In this document: piece by piece, positions 1 through 8,750 of the stretch
Layout of the letters: every line of letters starts with the position of its first letter
How positions within the stretch are numbered: position 1 is the first letter of the stretch
Source of the DNA: Leucobacter sp. cx-42
Lineage (GTDB): Bacteria > Actinomycetota > Actinomycetes > Actinomycetales > Microbacteriaceae
Length of the DNA: 64,000 bases
NCBI RefSeq assembly: GCF_014529985.1
Contig: NZ_JACVMU010000006.1
Coordinates: 124,001 to 188,000 of the forward strand
Direction: 5' to 3'
Program-made: the position numbers and the translations under genes
The notes under the pieces: generated by a model
What the model was told of the DNA's origin: nothing
The model's input: the letters and a program-made list of their open reading frames with translations, nothing else
Database searches by the model: none

Positions 1-450
1 AATGAGTCAAAGAGGAGCGCGTTGATTGCGACGCGGCCTGGGTCGCCATCGCGCGGGAACAGCTGAAACATGCGATGAAAATCGATCGGAGTCTGGGTCG
101 GTGTGCGTGCACCCCAGTTCAAGCGGTGTCGACTGTGCTGCGTTGCAGACACGTCGCTTGTTTCGAGCTCGGTATTCATCTTTGTGTAACGGCCTTCCGT
201 CCCGTATGCAGAAAAGTGGACAGGTGAAAAGTTACTTTCGCGAGTCCATGGGAAGAAGACAGCAATCAGAATTGCAGTAGAGAATCCACACCCTTCCGTG
301 CTCGACGGTCACATTCCCGCGTGCGAGCGGGCCGTTATGGTCTGCATTACGGATCACACTCCGTGCCTGTCTGCGCCGCAGATGACATGATCCGCGCACG
401 AATCGCGCGAGTCACCGCACACCAGCGTCGACAACTCGGCCGTCAGAAAC
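1..450. other. Left-edge region without a recognisable gene
   Basis: I see no convincing coding region here on either strand. The longest open frame (26-280, plus strand, 84 codons) has low-complexity Arg/Ser-rich composition and no family resemblance. No tRNA cloverleaf or repeat is apparent. The right end abuts the terminator of the purine permease gene. Confidence 0.5.
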
Positions 451-489
451 GAAGACGGCCCCGAACTCAATGAGTCCGGGGCCGTCTTC
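451..489 (-). terminator. Terminator-like hairpin after the purine permease gene
   Basis: Arms 451-463 and 477-489 are perfectly complementary over 13 bp (GAAGACGGCCCCG), and the loop can pair further. It sits 28 bp past the stop codon of the permease gene read on the minus strand. The T-tract after it is weak. Confidence 0.65.
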
Positions 490-517
490 AGCTACGCCCA
501 AACGGGCACCTGAATGC

Positions 518-1969
518 TTACAGGCCGATCATCGCTTCGAACGGAGCACGTGCGAAGAAGATCATGAAGCCAACCGCGACGATCCACAGGAGCCAGTGGA
601 TCTTCTTTGCGCGGCCGCTGAGCGCGTTCACGAGTACGTACGAGACGAAGCCCGCGCCGATGCCGTTCGCGATCGAGTAAGTCATCGGCATAACCGCTGC
701 CGTCAGGAAGACCGGGAGCAGGATGCGGAAGTCGGTGAGATCGATGTTCTTGACCTGTGCCATCATCATCGCGCCGACGATGACAAGTGCCGAAGCAGCG
801 ACCTCGGTCGGAACGATGCCGGTAAGCGGCGTGAAGAACATTGCAACGAAGAAGAGCAGACCAGTCACGATGTTCGCGAAACCGGTACGTGCGCCCTCGC
901 CGATACCTGCGCCCGACTCAACGAACACAGTGTTCGACGACGACGAGGTGAGGCCACCGGCGATAGCGCCAACGCCCTCGACAACGAGTGCCGACTTCAG
1001 GCGGGGGAAGTTGCCCTTCTCGTCAGCGAGGTTTGCCTCGCGCGAGAGACCAGTCATGGTGCCCATTGCATCGAAGAAGTTCGTGAAGAGGAGCGTGAAG
1101 ACCAGCATGATGACGGTGATGGTACCGACCTTGCTGAAGTCGAAGCTCACTGCGCCGACGAGGCTCAGGTCGGGGACGCTGAAGGGTGCCGAGCCGAGCT
1201 CGGGAACGGTGAGGCCCCAGCCGCCAGCGTTGAATTCGCCGTCAGCGCCAACCTGCGGGCCGAGGTGAGCAATCGCCTCAACGATGACCGAGATGATGGT
1301 GCCGGTAACGAGACCAATGAGCAGGCCACCCTTAACCTTTGCCGCGACGAGCACGCCGGTGAGCACGAGGGTGATGACGAAGATAAGCGTCGGGATGGTA
1401 GCGATCGAGCCGCCCTGGCCAAGACCAACGGGGGGCGAGTTCTGACCGGTTGCGGTCACGAAGCCTGCGTTCACGAAACCGATGAACGCGATGAAGAAGC
1501 CGATACCGACGGTGATCGCGAGCTTGAGCTCAACGGGAACCGCGTCGAAGATCATACGGCGCAGGCCGGTAGCTGCGAGGAGCACGATGAGCACACCGTT
1601 GATCACAACGATTGCCATTGCCTCGGGCCAGGTGACTTCCTGCACGACCGAGAACGCGAGGAACGCGTTAATACCGAGGCCAGCTGCGAAGCCGAAGGGC
1701 AGACGCGAAACCAGGCCGAAGAGGATCGTCATGACGCCGGCGGTGAGTGCGGTGACCGCGCTGACCTGGCCGAAGTCGAGCATGTTGCCTGCGACGTCAG
1801 GCTTTCCCGAGAGGATGATCGGGTTGAGGATCACGATGTAGGCCATCGTGACGAACGTCACGAGACCGCCGCGCACCTCGGTGCCGATGGTGGATCCACG
1901 CTCGGAAATTTTGAAGAAGCGGTCGAGCGCGCCCTTCGGTTCAGTCTGCTGAGCGGAGGCTTGAGCCAC
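518..1969 (-). CDS. NCS2 family permease, AzgA type (hypoxanthine/guanine/adenine)
   Basis: This is a 483-residue multi-pass protein of the nucleobase-cation symporter-2 family. It most resembles the AzgA branch, which imports purine bases with protons. The sequence shows about a dozen hydrophobic segments, the motif GLGINAF near residues 97-103, and the motif ESGAGIGEGARTG near 351-363 after a Ser-rich loop. Both motifs match AzgA-type transporters. It appears monocistronic, with a promoter candidate at 2037-2065 and a terminator at 451-489. I see no purine riboswitch in the upstream 200 bp. The substrate is inferred from the branch: a guanine/hypoxanthine importer would fit with the guanine pathway genes at 15-21 kb, but xanthine or adenine cannot be excluded. 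Confidence 0.9.
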   Translation of the reverse strand: MAQASAQQTEPKGALDRFFKISERGSTIGTEVRGGLVTFVTMAYIVILNPIILSGKPDVAGNMLDFGQVSAVTALTAGVMTILFGLVSRLPFGFAAGLGINAFLAFSVVQEVTWPEAMAIVVINGVLIVLLAATGLRRMIFDAVPVELKLAITVGIGFFIAFIGFVNAGFVTATGQNSPPVGLGQGGSIATIPTLIFVITLVLTGVLVAAKVKGGLLIGLVTGTIISVIVEAIAHLGPQVGADGEFNAGGWGLTVPELGSAPFSVPDLSLVGAVSFDFSKVGTITVIMLVFTLLFTNFFDAMGTMTGLSREANLADEKGNFPRLKSALVVEGVGAIAGGLTSSSSNTVFVESGAGIGEGARTGFANIVTGLLFFVAMFFTPLTGIVPTEVAASALVIVGAMMMAQVKNIDLTDFRILLPVFLTAAVMPMTYSIANGIGAGFVSYVLVNALSGRAKKIHWLLWIVAVGFMIFFARAPFEAMIGL

Positions 1970-2036
1970 TGCGTACTCCTTGAGTTACTTGGTCAGAACG
2001 CTGATGAGTCACGGCTTCGGTATATGAATTCGCAAC

Positions 2037-2065
2037 TATTTAACAGACACACGTTATCAGGTAAA
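2037..2065 (-). promoter_or_regulatory. Candidate promoter of the purine permease gene
   Basis: On the minus strand a -35 box TTTACC (2060-2065) is followed after exactly 17 bp by a -10 box TAAATA (2037-2042), in an AT-rich stretch. The predicted leader is about 60 nt before the ATG at 1969. Prediction from sequence only. Confidence 0.5.
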
Positions 2066-2114
2066 ACTCAGAATCAACGATCTCTGATATCGTTCGCCGA
2101 TTTCAATGCCATAA

Positions 2115-2157
2115 CAAAAACGCCCCATCCGCTCTCGAATAGAACGAATGGGGCGTT
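2115..2157 (-). terminator. Rho-independent terminator of the FKBP gene
   Basis: Arms AACGCCCCAT (2119-2128) and ATGGGGCGTT (2148-2157) pair perfectly. Read on the minus strand, the hairpin is followed by a T-rich tract (complement of the A-run ending at 2120). It lies just after the stop codon of the FKBP gene. Confidence 0.8.
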
Positions 2158-2174
2158 GCGCCACGGGCTGAGGC

Positions 2175-2543
2175 TTAGCTCACACCGAGAAGATCGATCA
2201 CGAAGATCAGGGTCTTGCCTGCGAGGGGGTGGCCACCTGCGGTGCCGTACGCCTGCGCGGGGGGAACGATGAGCTTACGGCGACCGCCGACCTTCATGCC
2301 GGGGATACCGACCTGCCAGCCCTGGATGAGCGCGCGCAGCGGGAAGTTGATCGACTCACCACGACCCCACGAAGAGTCAAACTCTTCGCCCGAGTCGTAT
2401 TCGACGCCAAGGTAGTGCACGTCGACGGTCGAGCTAGCAAGCGCCTCAGCACCGTCACCCTCAACGAGATCAATGATCTCGAGCGTTGCGGGAGCCGGAC
2501 CCTCAGGTGCGTCAATTTCAGGCTTGTTGAGCGAATTCGTCAT
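2175..2543 (-). CDS. FKBP-type peptidyl-prolyl cis-trans isomerase
   Basis: This small cytoplasmic single-domain FKBP has 122 residues from the chosen start. It catalyses cis-trans isomerisation of proline peptide bonds during folding. The FKBP core is clear: FDSSW (55-59), IQGWQVGIPGMKVGGRR (about 73-89), and the Y-G turn followed by a C-terminal beta strand ending VIDLLG. I chose the ATG at 2543 (MTNSLNKPE) because the longer open frame upstream adds residues unlike any FKBP. No signal peptide is visible, so a soluble protein is likely. It is divergent from the fumarylacetoacetate hydrolase gene and followed by a good terminator. Confidence 0.93.
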   Translation of the reverse strand: MTNSLNKPEIDAPEGPAPATLEIIDLVEGDGAEALASSTVDVHYLGVEYDSGEEFDSSWGRGESINFPLRALIQGWQVGIPGMKVGGRRKLIVPPAQAYGTAGGHPLAGKTLIFVIDLLGVS

Positions 2544-2673
2544 GCCACCATTCTTACTGCATTCGACCTGAACTGTCACCGATTTCGCTGACAGGAAATC
2601 TCGAACCACATCAGTTTGACGGCTTCCGACGAGCCATTCAGCAAGCGGCACATTCGTCCGATACCCTGGGTTG

Positions 2674-3543
2674 GTGAGATTCGCGCATATAGCTATGACC
2701 CCAGACTCTTCGCCCGTGTTGGTTGTTCAGCACGGCGACCGCTATGTACGTGTCGCAGACCTCGGCTTCGAGGCGAACACGCTGCAGGAGTTCATTGAAC
2801 TCGGCGCAGACGCCCAGGCCCGACTTGCTGACGCGATCGCAAAGGCTCCCGACGACGCAGGCATCGCAGTCGATGACGCTGTATACGGTCCCGGCACCAT
2901 CAATCCGCCGAGTATTCTCGCGGTTGGCCTCAACTACGACGAGCACGCGAGCGAGCTGAGCCTCGACAACGATTCCGGCCCAGTGCTGTTCTCGCTCTTC
3001 CCGAACTCCCTCAACGCCCACGAGGCAGAGGTGAAGCTCCCCCTCAACGTCAGCCGAGAGGTTGACTACGAGGCAGAGCTCGGTGTCATCATCGGCAAGC
3101 CCGCAAAGAACGTCACCCCAGAAGAGGCGCTCGACTACGTCTTCGGCTACACCGCGGTCAATGACATCACGGCACGCAACATCCAGTTCCAGGAGCCCCA
3201 GTGGGCACGTTGCAAGTCGTTCGATACGTTCACTCCGGTCGGCCCCGTTGTCGTCACCGCTGACGAGATCCCTGATCCCCAGGCACTCGCCATCACCACT
3301 GATGTCGACGATCTGCGCGTCCAGGACTCGACTACCGGATTCATGATTCGCACGGTTGCTGAGCTGATCGCGTCGCTCTCGCAGGAACTCACGTTGCTGC
3401 CTGGCACCCTCATCTCGACCGGTTCGCCCGGCGGCGCAGGCCGCTCTCGCAAGCCACCGCTCTACTTGACCCCCGGCGCGACCGTGACGGTCACGATCGA
3501 GAAGATCGGCGAGCTTCGTTCGTACTGCGTCGAAGCAGACTAA
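2674..3543 (+). CDS. Fumarylacetoacetate hydrolase (FAH) family protein
   Basis: The product is 289 residues from the GTG at 2674. The FAH C-terminal catalytic domain fills most of it: ILAVGLNYDEHASE, then EVDYEAELGVIIGK and AVNDITARNIQ, which supply the acidic metal ligands, and the terminal strand ISTGSPGGAG. The family cleaves C-C bonds of beta-diketo acids or acts as oxaloacetate decarboxylase/tautomerase or acylpyruvase, using Mg2+ or Mn2+. The substrate cannot be told from sequence, and no aromatic degradation genes lie nearby. The start could be the TTG at 2671, but MRFAHIA from the GTG is the more usual family N terminus. It appears to be a single gene with its own terminator. Confidence 0.88.
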   Translation: MRFAHIAMTPDSSPVLVVQHGDRYVRVADLGFEANTLQEFIELGADAQARLADAIAKAPDDAGIAVDDAVYGPGTINPPSILAVGLNYDEHASELSLDNDSGPVLFSLFPNSLNAHEAEVKLPLNVSREVDYEAELGVIIGKPAKNVTPEEALDYVFGYTAVNDITARNIQFQEPQWARCKSFDTFTPVGPVVVTADEIPDPQALAITTDVDDLRVQDSTTGFMIRTVAELIASLSQELTLLPGTLISTGSPGGAGRSRKPPLYLTPGATVTVTIEKIGELRSYCVEAD

Positions 3544-3575
3544 CGCACGCCCCACGCGGGATTCCCGCGGTGATA

Positions 3576-3608
3576 ATGGCTCTCGGCATCAGGCCGGGGG
3601 CCATTTTT
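3576..3608 (+). terminator. Rho-independent terminator of the FAH family gene
   Basis: An imperfect hairpin with ATGGC at 3576-3580 pairing GCCAT at 3600-3604 and a GC-rich inner stem. It is followed directly by a run of five T (3604-3608). Confidence 0.75.
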
Positions 3609-3800
3609 CGTTGGCGGATCGGGGCAACGGCTGCACTTCTCATCTTCGCGGAGCGTGTGCGCGGGCGCGGAGTTGGGGCGCCGGTCCGGATATGGCAGTG
3701 ACTGGTGAGGGGTGTTCGGGCTGGCGAGACGGCAGCACACACTGCGACTCGAGCCTGGCGGCCACCACACGAACCCCCTGCGGCGCGCACTCCCCTCAAA

Positions 3801-3842
3801 CGCGTGTGGGGCCCGGGACATACGTCCCGGGCCCCACACGCG
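3801..3842 (-). terminator. Perfect 19-bp hairpin after aspA
   Basis: Arms 3801-3819 and 3824-3842 are exact reverse complements (19 bp) around the loop ATAC. It lies 37 bp past the aspA stop on the minus strand. Only a short T run (TTTG) follows, so it may act as an I-shaped or factor-assisted terminator or as a 3'-end stabiliser. Confidence 0.65.
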
Positions 3843-3878
3843 GCTTGCACCTAGCGTTGAGCTATGTGCGTGCCTGAG

Positions 3879-5291
3879 TTAGTCAGACAGACCAGCAAGC
3901 TTTGCCGGCTGGAGCAGGTCGTCGAGCTGCTCCTGATCAAGCAGACCAGCAGCGAGTACGAGGTCCGAAACCTTTGCGTTGGTTGCGAGTGCTTCCTTCG
4001 CGAGCTTTGCAGCCGATGCGTAACCGATTACCGGTGCGAGTGCCGTGATGACGGTGACCGAACGGCCAACGATGTCTTCGAGGCGATCCTCGTTCGCGGT
4101 GATGCCGTCGACGCAGTTGACGCGGAGCGTCTGGCATGCGCGCTCGAGCCACACGATCGACTGGAACAGCGAGTGAGCGATGATCGGCTCGAAAGCGTTG
4201 AGCTGGAGCTGGCCAGCCTCAACTGCCATCGAAACGGTCACGTCACAGCCAGCGACCGAGTATGCCACCTGGGTGACCGACTCGGGGATGACGGGGTTGA
4301 CCTTACCGGGCATGATCGAAGAGCCTGCCTGGCGTGCGGGGAGGTTGATCTCACCGAGGCCAGCCTGCGGGCCCGACGAGAGCAGGCGAAGGTCGTTCGA
4401 GATCTTCGAAAGCTTCATCGCGGTGCGCTTGAGCGCGCCCGAGAAGGTGATGAATACGCCGGTGTCGCTGGTCGACTCGATGAGGTCGCCTGCGGTTACC
4501 AGGTCAAGACCGGTGATCTCACCGAGGTGCTTGATGACCGATTCCTTGTAGCCAACGGGAGCGTTGATGCCGGTGCCGATAGCGGTAGCGCCCATGTTGA
4601 CCTCGCGGAGGAGCGAAACTGCTTCCTTCAGGCGGTCAACGTCCTCGCGCAGGGTCACACCAAAGGCGTTGAATTCCTGGCCGAGGGTCATGGGGACTGC
4701 GTCCTGCAGCTGGGTGCGGCCAACCTTGACGATGTGCGAGAACTCGCGACCCTTGTTCTGGAACGAGTCTGCGAGGAGCGTGAGCTCGTCAAGCAGCGAC
4801 GTCAGCGAGAACGCGAGCGCAATCTTGATTGCGGTCGGGTAGGTGTCGTTGGTCGACTGGCTGTGGTTGGTGTGATCGTTCGGGTTAATGAACGAGTAGT
4901 CACCCTTTACGTGGCCTGCGAGCTCGAGCGCGCGGTTGGTAATAACCTCGTTCGCGTTCATGTTCGTCGAGGTGCCAGCGCCACCCTGAACGACGCCCAC
5001 GACGAACTGGTCGTGGAACATGCCGCTCTTGATCTCTTCACACGCCTGGTCGATGAGCTTCGTGCGCTCGTCATCCAGTGCGCCAATCTCGTTGTTCGCA
5101 CGAGCAGCTGCCTGCTTGACGCAAGCGAACGCACGAACGAAGTCGGGGTAAACCGAGATCGGTCGACGAGCAATCGGGAAGTTCTCGTTTGCACGCGCGG
5201 TATGCACGCCCCAGTAGGCCTGTGCGGGAATTTCGACGCTGCCGAGAGAATCGGTCTCGGTACGCGTCTCAGATGCGAGGAAATCGCTCAC
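3879..5291 (-). CDS. aspA: Aspartate ammonia-lyase (aspartase)
   Basis: This is a full-length 470-residue member of the fumarase/aspartase superfamily. It interconverts L-aspartate with fumarate and ammonia in the cytoplasm. Visible motifs are GGAGTSTNMNANEV (103-116), NPNDHTNHSQSTND (136-149), and the superfamily signature GSSIMPGKVNP (323-333), which carries the catalytic Ser loop. Class II fumarase shares this fold, but the GTSTNMNANEV and NDHTNHSQ contexts favour aspartase. It is bounded by a 19-bp hairpin downstream and by a 150-bp gap from the convergent-reading MFS gene, so it is probably transcribed alone. Confidence 0.92.
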   Translation of the reverse strand: MSDFLASETRTETDSLGSVEIPAQAYWGVHTARANENFPIARRPISVYPDFVRAFACVKQAAARANNEIGALDDERTKLIDQACEEIKSGMFHDQFVVGVVQGGAGTSTNMNANEVITNRALELAGHVKGDYSFINPNDHTNHSQSTNDTYPTAIKIALAFSLTSLLDELTLLADSFQNKGREFSHIVKVGRTQLQDAVPMTLGQEFNAFGVTLREDVDRLKEAVSLLREVNMGATAIGTGINAPVGYKESVIKHLGEITGLDLVTAGDLIESTSDTGVFITFSGALKRTAMKLSKISNDLRLLSSGPQAGLGEINLPARQAGSSIMPGKVNPVIPESVTQVAYSVAGCDVTVSMAVEAGQLQLNAFEPIIAHSLFQSIVWLERACQTLRVNCVDGITANEDRLEDIVGRSVTVITALAPVIGYASAAKLAKEALATNAKVSDLVLAAGLLDQEQLDDLLQPAKLAGLSD

Positions 5292-5441
5292 TTGTATCGC
5301 TCCGGTGTATTCGAAGAATCAGACGGCGGAGACCCGCCGAAGTACCACGCATAACCTTACTCCCGTCACCGTAAAAAGCAGTCATAAATCCAAGGAATCA
5401 TCTGCGAGTCGCAGGAACCTCAGCTTTATTCACGAATGTCT

Positions 5442-6908
5442 CTATTTTTTACCGGGCGCGCCAGGATCTTCAATGTCAGATTCTGGCAATTTCGGAAGCG
5501 GAATTGGCCCGGTCAGACCGTCGGCAAGCGGCCCGTTCTCCGGAACCGAACTCACGTCACCAACCGGAAGTGGATGACGCCGAAGCACTTCGAGCGGTGC
5601 GGTGAGCGTTTCATCCTGTGGCGCGCTCGGTTCCGCTGTGGCGGGTCGGCCCGCGTGCGTGACCACGAGGTGGGGCGCGGATCCGATCCGCACCCGCACG
5701 CGCAACCCACGACCGATGAACCACCAGCCGACTCCGATGAGACATGCGAGCAATCCCGCGAGCGCAGCGACGCCGAGCGCCCAGCGTGGCCCGAAACGGT
5801 CGGCGACGGCTCCCGCGACCGGCGCACCGAGCGGGGTACCGCCCATGAGCACAGCGAAGTAGAGGGAGAGCACTCTGCCGCGCACGGCAGGGTCGGTCGT
5901 CGTCTGCACGAAACCGTTTGCGGTCGAGAGAAGGGTTGATGTGCAGTAGCCGAGGAGCACGAGCGAGAGGGCGAACGTCCAAAATGTGGGCATGAGCGCG
6001 GCGATGAGGGCAGCGAGGCCGAGACCGCCTGCTGAGAGCACCACAACGCGCATACGAGCCTCAGGACGCCGCGCAACGAGCAGTGCGCCAGACAGCGACC
6101 CGATCGCGAGCACAGACGAGAGCACACCGTACTCGCCTGCGCCGCGGCCGAATTCCACGGCCATCGTTGAGGAATACACGGGGAAGTTCATCGCGAACGC
6201 CCCGACCAGGAACACGATGATGAAAATCACGAGCAGGTCGCGCCGCATCCACACGTATTTGAAGCCGGCAATGAGCTGGTTTCCCTCGCCCCGTTGTGCC
6301 TTGACGGTCGCCTGCGAAATGGCGGGGACGCGGATCGCGGCAAGCGCGATCAACATCGCAACGAACGATGCCGAGTTGATGATGAATACCCAGCCTGAGC
6401 CAACGCCGGCGATGAGCAGGCCAGCGACCGCTGGGCCCACAAGTCGGGCCGAATTGAAGGAGGCCGAGTTCAGCGCGACCGCATTGGACAGCTCGGACTG
6501 ATCGACGAGGTTTGAGACGAAAGCCTGACGCGAAGGAGTGTCGAATGCGTTGACGATTCCGAGCCCGAGCGCGAAAAGGTACAGGTGCCAGAGTTCGGCC
6601 GTACCGAGCACGAGCAACAGGCCGAGGGCACAAGCAAGCAGCATCAAGAGCGACTGTGTCACAAAGAGCACTTTTCGTCGGTCGAAGCGATCCGCCACTG
6701 CCCCGCTCAGAGGGACCAGCAGGAGCTGCGGCCCGAACTGGAGCGCCATCGTAATACCGACGGCCGTTGCGTCGTTGTCGGTGAGCTCGGTGAGGACCAC
6801 CCAGTTCTGGGCGGTTGCCTGCATCCACGCACCGATGTTCGAGACGAGTGCCCCGATGAACCAGATCCGATAGTTCCGAATCGAAAGTGATCTGAACATC
6901 GTTGACAC
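5442..6908 (-). CDS. MFS transporter, enterobactin-exporter-like (MFS_3 type)
   Basis: The 488-residue inner-membrane protein has about 12 predicted transmembrane segments. The MFS motif A appears as SGAVADRFDRRKV (68-80) and again in the second half as GAVADRFGPRWAL, the usual six-plus-six repeat. The N terminus (FRSLSIRNYRIWFIGALVSNIG) is typical of the MFS_3 group that includes EntS-like exporters. The last ~85 residues form a hydrophilic, Pro-rich cytoplasmic tail. No siderophore synthesis genes are nearby, so the substrate is unknown. It lies 71 bp downstream of htpX on the same strand and could be cotranscribed. Confidence 0.87.
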   Translation of the reverse strand: MSTMFRSLSIRNYRIWFIGALVSNIGAWMQATAQNWVVLTELTDNDATAVGITMALQFGPQLLLVPLSGAVADRFDRRKVLFVTQSLLMLLACALGLLLVLGTAELWHLYLFALGLGIVNAFDTPSRQAFVSNLVDQSELSNAVALNSASFNSARLVGPAVAGLLIAGVGSGWVFIINSASFVAMLIALAAIRVPAISQATVKAQRGEGNQLIAGFKYVWMRRDLLVIFIIVFLVGAFAMNFPVYSSTMAVEFGRGAGEYGVLSSVLAIGSLSGALLVARRPEARMRVVVLSAGGLGLAALIAALMPTFWTFALSLVLLGYCTSTLLSTANGFVQTTTDPAVRGRVLSLYFAVLMGGTPLGAPVAGAVADRFGPRWALGVAALAGLLACLIGVGWWFIGRGLRVRVRIGSAPHLVVTHAGRPATAEPSAPQDETLTAPLEVLRRHPLPVGDVSSVPENGPLADGLTGPIPLPKLPESDIEDPGAPGKK

Positions 6909-6979
6909 GTCGCTGGGCTCCTTCGGTTGCCCACCACCTTACGCCCGCGACGTGCCTGGTTTCTAGACCTGACGAAGGA

Positions 6980-7852
6980 TTAGAACTTGTCCCCCATGTC
7001 GAGCAGACGGCGAATGCGGTCGGGAATCGGTGGGTGCGTCGCGAAGAGTCGCTGCGTGAGTCCCGGCTTCAGCGGATCCGCGATCCACAAATGCGCCATG
7101 CTCGAATTCTGCTTCTGCATCGGCTGACCATAGGTCGACAGCTTGTGGAGTGCACTCGCGAGTGCCTCCGGGTGGCGAGTCGTCAGTGCGCCCGTCGCGT
7201 CTGCAAGGTACTCGCGCTGGCGAGAGACCGCGAGCTGCACCATGCTCGCCACGAGCGGAGCAACCAGCATCGCCAGCAGCCCAAAAATCATCACGACCGG
7301 ATTGTTGTTGTTATTGTTCCGGCTGAAGAACACCATGCGAACGAGCATGTCACTGATCATGCCGACAGCAACGACCAGGCCGTACACGATCATTGACACA
7401 CGAATGTCATAGTTGCGGACATGTCCGAGCTCGTGCGCCATGACGCCTTCGAGCTCGGAGTCCGTCATCATGTCGAGCAGGCCAGTCGTCGCGGCCACCA
7501 TCGCGTGGTTGGGATCACGACCGGTCGCAAACGCGTTCGGCGCCGGATCATGCACGATGTACACCTCAGGCATTGGAGTGCCAGTGGTGATCGCGAGGTT
7601 CTCAACGATCCGGTAGAGCCGAGGGTTATCGGCCTGTGTGATGCGCTGAGCACCACTCATCATGATCGCTTGCTTGCCGGCCGCAAAGTACTGGAACAGC
7701 GCGAAGCCGCACGCAAAGACCATCACCCAGATGACGATCGTCCACGAGTTGTAGATGTAGGAGGCGAGCCAACCTAGGCCGCCAATTACTGCCAAAAACA
7801 ACAGAATGATGAGCACACTGTTGATCTTGTTCTTTCGAATTGCGCTATACAC
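6980..7852 (-). CDS. htpX: HtpX-type M48 membrane metalloprotease
   Basis: The 290-residue protein has two N-terminal membrane spans (about 11-33 and 36-57), a cytosolic Zn protease domain, and two further hydrophobic segments after the active site. The zinc site is complete: HELGH at 140-144 and the third ligand Glu214 in REYLAD. HtpX degrades damaged or misfolded membrane proteins. A run of six Asn (SRNNNNNNP, near 178-185) sits in the loop between membrane segments and is encoded by alternating AAC/AAT codons. lemA is immediately upstream (34 bp), a common actinobacterial pairing. This points to a shared envelope quality-control role. Confidence 0.93.
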   Translation of the reverse strand: MYSAIRKNKINSVLIILLFLAVIGGLGWLASYIYNSWTIVIWVMVFACGFALFQYFAAGKQAIMMSGAQRITQADNPRLYRIVENLAITTGTPMPEVYIVHDPAPNAFATGRDPNHAMVAATTGLLDMMTDSELEGVMAHELGHVRNYDIRVSMIVYGLVVAVGMISDMLVRMVFFSRNNNNNNPVVMIFGLLAMLVAPLVASMVQLAVSRQREYLADATGALTTRHPEALASALHKLSTYGQPMQKQNSSMAHLWIADPLKPGLTQRLFATHPPIPDRIRRLLDMGDKF

Positions 7853-7886
7853 GCGGGTGCCCTCTTAGCTCTTCAGAGTGCGGAGA

Positions 7887-8456
7887 TTAGAACTGGATGC
7901 GCGGGGGCTCCGAAATCGCAGCAACGTCTTCTACTTCGAAGAACTCGCGCTGCTTGAAGCCCATACCGCCTGCGAAGACGTTGTTCGGGAACACCTGGAT
8001 CTTGGTGTTGTACTCGCGTACGCCACCGTTGTAGAAGCGGCGCGAAGCCTGAATCTTGTTCTCGGTGTCGACAAGCTCCGACTGCAGCTGGAGGAAGTTC
8101 TGGCTCGCCTGCAGCTGCGGGTATGCCTCTGCGACCGCGAAGATGCTCTTCAGAGCGTTCTGCATGTGGCCTTCAGCAACCGAAGCCTCAGCGGGACCCT
8201 GCGCCGAAATCGTCTCAGCACGCGCCTTGGTCACGGCGGCGAAGACGCCTTCCTCATGAGCGGCATAGCCCTTCACCGACTCAACCAGTGAGGGGATCAG
8301 GTCAGCACGACGCTTGAGCTGCACCGTGATATCGCTCCAGGCCTCGTCAACGCGAACCTTGAGCGTGACGAGCGAGTTGTAGGTCGCCCATACGTAAATG
8401 CCAAGGACCACCACGAGGCCCACTGCGATAAGGAGTGCAATCATTCCGCCGTTCAT
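7887..8456 (-). CDS. lemA: LemA family protein
   Basis: The 189-residue protein has a single N-terminal transmembrane helix (about 5-25) and a helical LemA domain recognised by YNSLVTLKVRVDEAWSDI and the C-terminal ENKIQASRRFYNGGVREYNT followed by FPNNVFA. LemA proteins are membrane-anchored and often encoded with HtpX-type proteases, as here, but their biochemical role is not settled. It precedes htpX by 34 bp and probably begins a lemA-htpX transcript. Confidence 0.92.
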   Translation of the reverse strand: MNGGMIALLIAVGLVVVLGIYVWATYNSLVTLKVRVDEAWSDITVQLKRRADLIPSLVESVKGYAAHEEGVFAAVTKARAETISAQGPAEASVAEGHMQNALKSIFAVAEAYPQLQASQNFLQLQSELVDTENKIQASRRFYNGGVREYNTKIQVFPNNVFAGGMGFKQREFFEVEDVAAISEPPRIQF

Positions 8457-8534
8457 GCGGCCAGTCTATCCACCGAGACCATGAATCCGCTGTGTCATTT
8501 TGGCGATATTCAGACAGCCGTTGAAAATCACTCC

Positions 8535-8669
8535 CTAGAGGTCGCGCAGATCACGCTCGAGTTCGGCTTGGAACGCCGCTCGGACGCGGGCGCGTTCCCT
8601 GAGCGCGGCGCGGATCCGCAAAAACAACCCAAGGCCAGCCGCGATCAGCAGGGCAACAATCAGAATCAT
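8535..8669 (-). CDS. Possible small single-pass membrane protein
   Basis: This 44-codon frame starts at the ATG at 8669, or as a longer form at the in-frame GTG at 8684. It encodes a hydrophobic helix (MILIVALLIAAGLGLFLR) followed by an Arg/Glu-rich amphipathic tail. That pattern fits a small membrane anchor protein. Starts further upstream would run into the tRNA gene and are unlikely. It lies upstream of lemA on the same strand. No family is recognised. Confidence 0.4.
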   Translation of the reverse strand: MILIVALLIAAGLGLFLRIRAALRERARVRAAFQAELERDLRDL

Positions 8670-8750
8670 CTTCGCAAACGCCACGCAGCCACAGTACACC
8701 TCGGCTCTGAAAGGACTATGCTTTGGTGGTTGCGAGCGGTTGCTCGCGCT

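Noticed and set aside
26-280. 84-codon open frame at the left edge
   Set aside because: Low-complexity Arg/Ser content, no ribosome-binding site, and no recognisable family.
1970-2110. Possible purine riboswitch upstream of the purine permease
   Set aside because: I looked for the purine aptamer core (three-way junction with the conserved TATA and CTAC segments) and did not find it. An ordinary promoter fits.
470-2272. Long plus-strand open frame of 600 codons opposite the purine permease
   Set aside because: It is rich in Asp, Glu, Arg, His and Cys with no family resemblance. It spans two unrelated genes on the other strand, as expected from strong G/C third-position bias.
2638-3555. 305-codon minus-strand frame opposite the FAH family gene
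   Set aside because: The plus strand has intact FAH motifs and a terminator directly after its stop; the minus frame has none.
3801-3842. Perfect 19-bp palindrome considered as a mobile-element end or attachment site
   Set aside because: It is a single copy placed right after the aspA stop, with no flanking duplication or recombinase gene. A transcript-end hairpin is the simpler reading.
3864-5354. 496-codon open frame antisense to aspA
   Set aside because: Same antisense-shadow composition; aspA has full catalytic motifs on the opposite strand.
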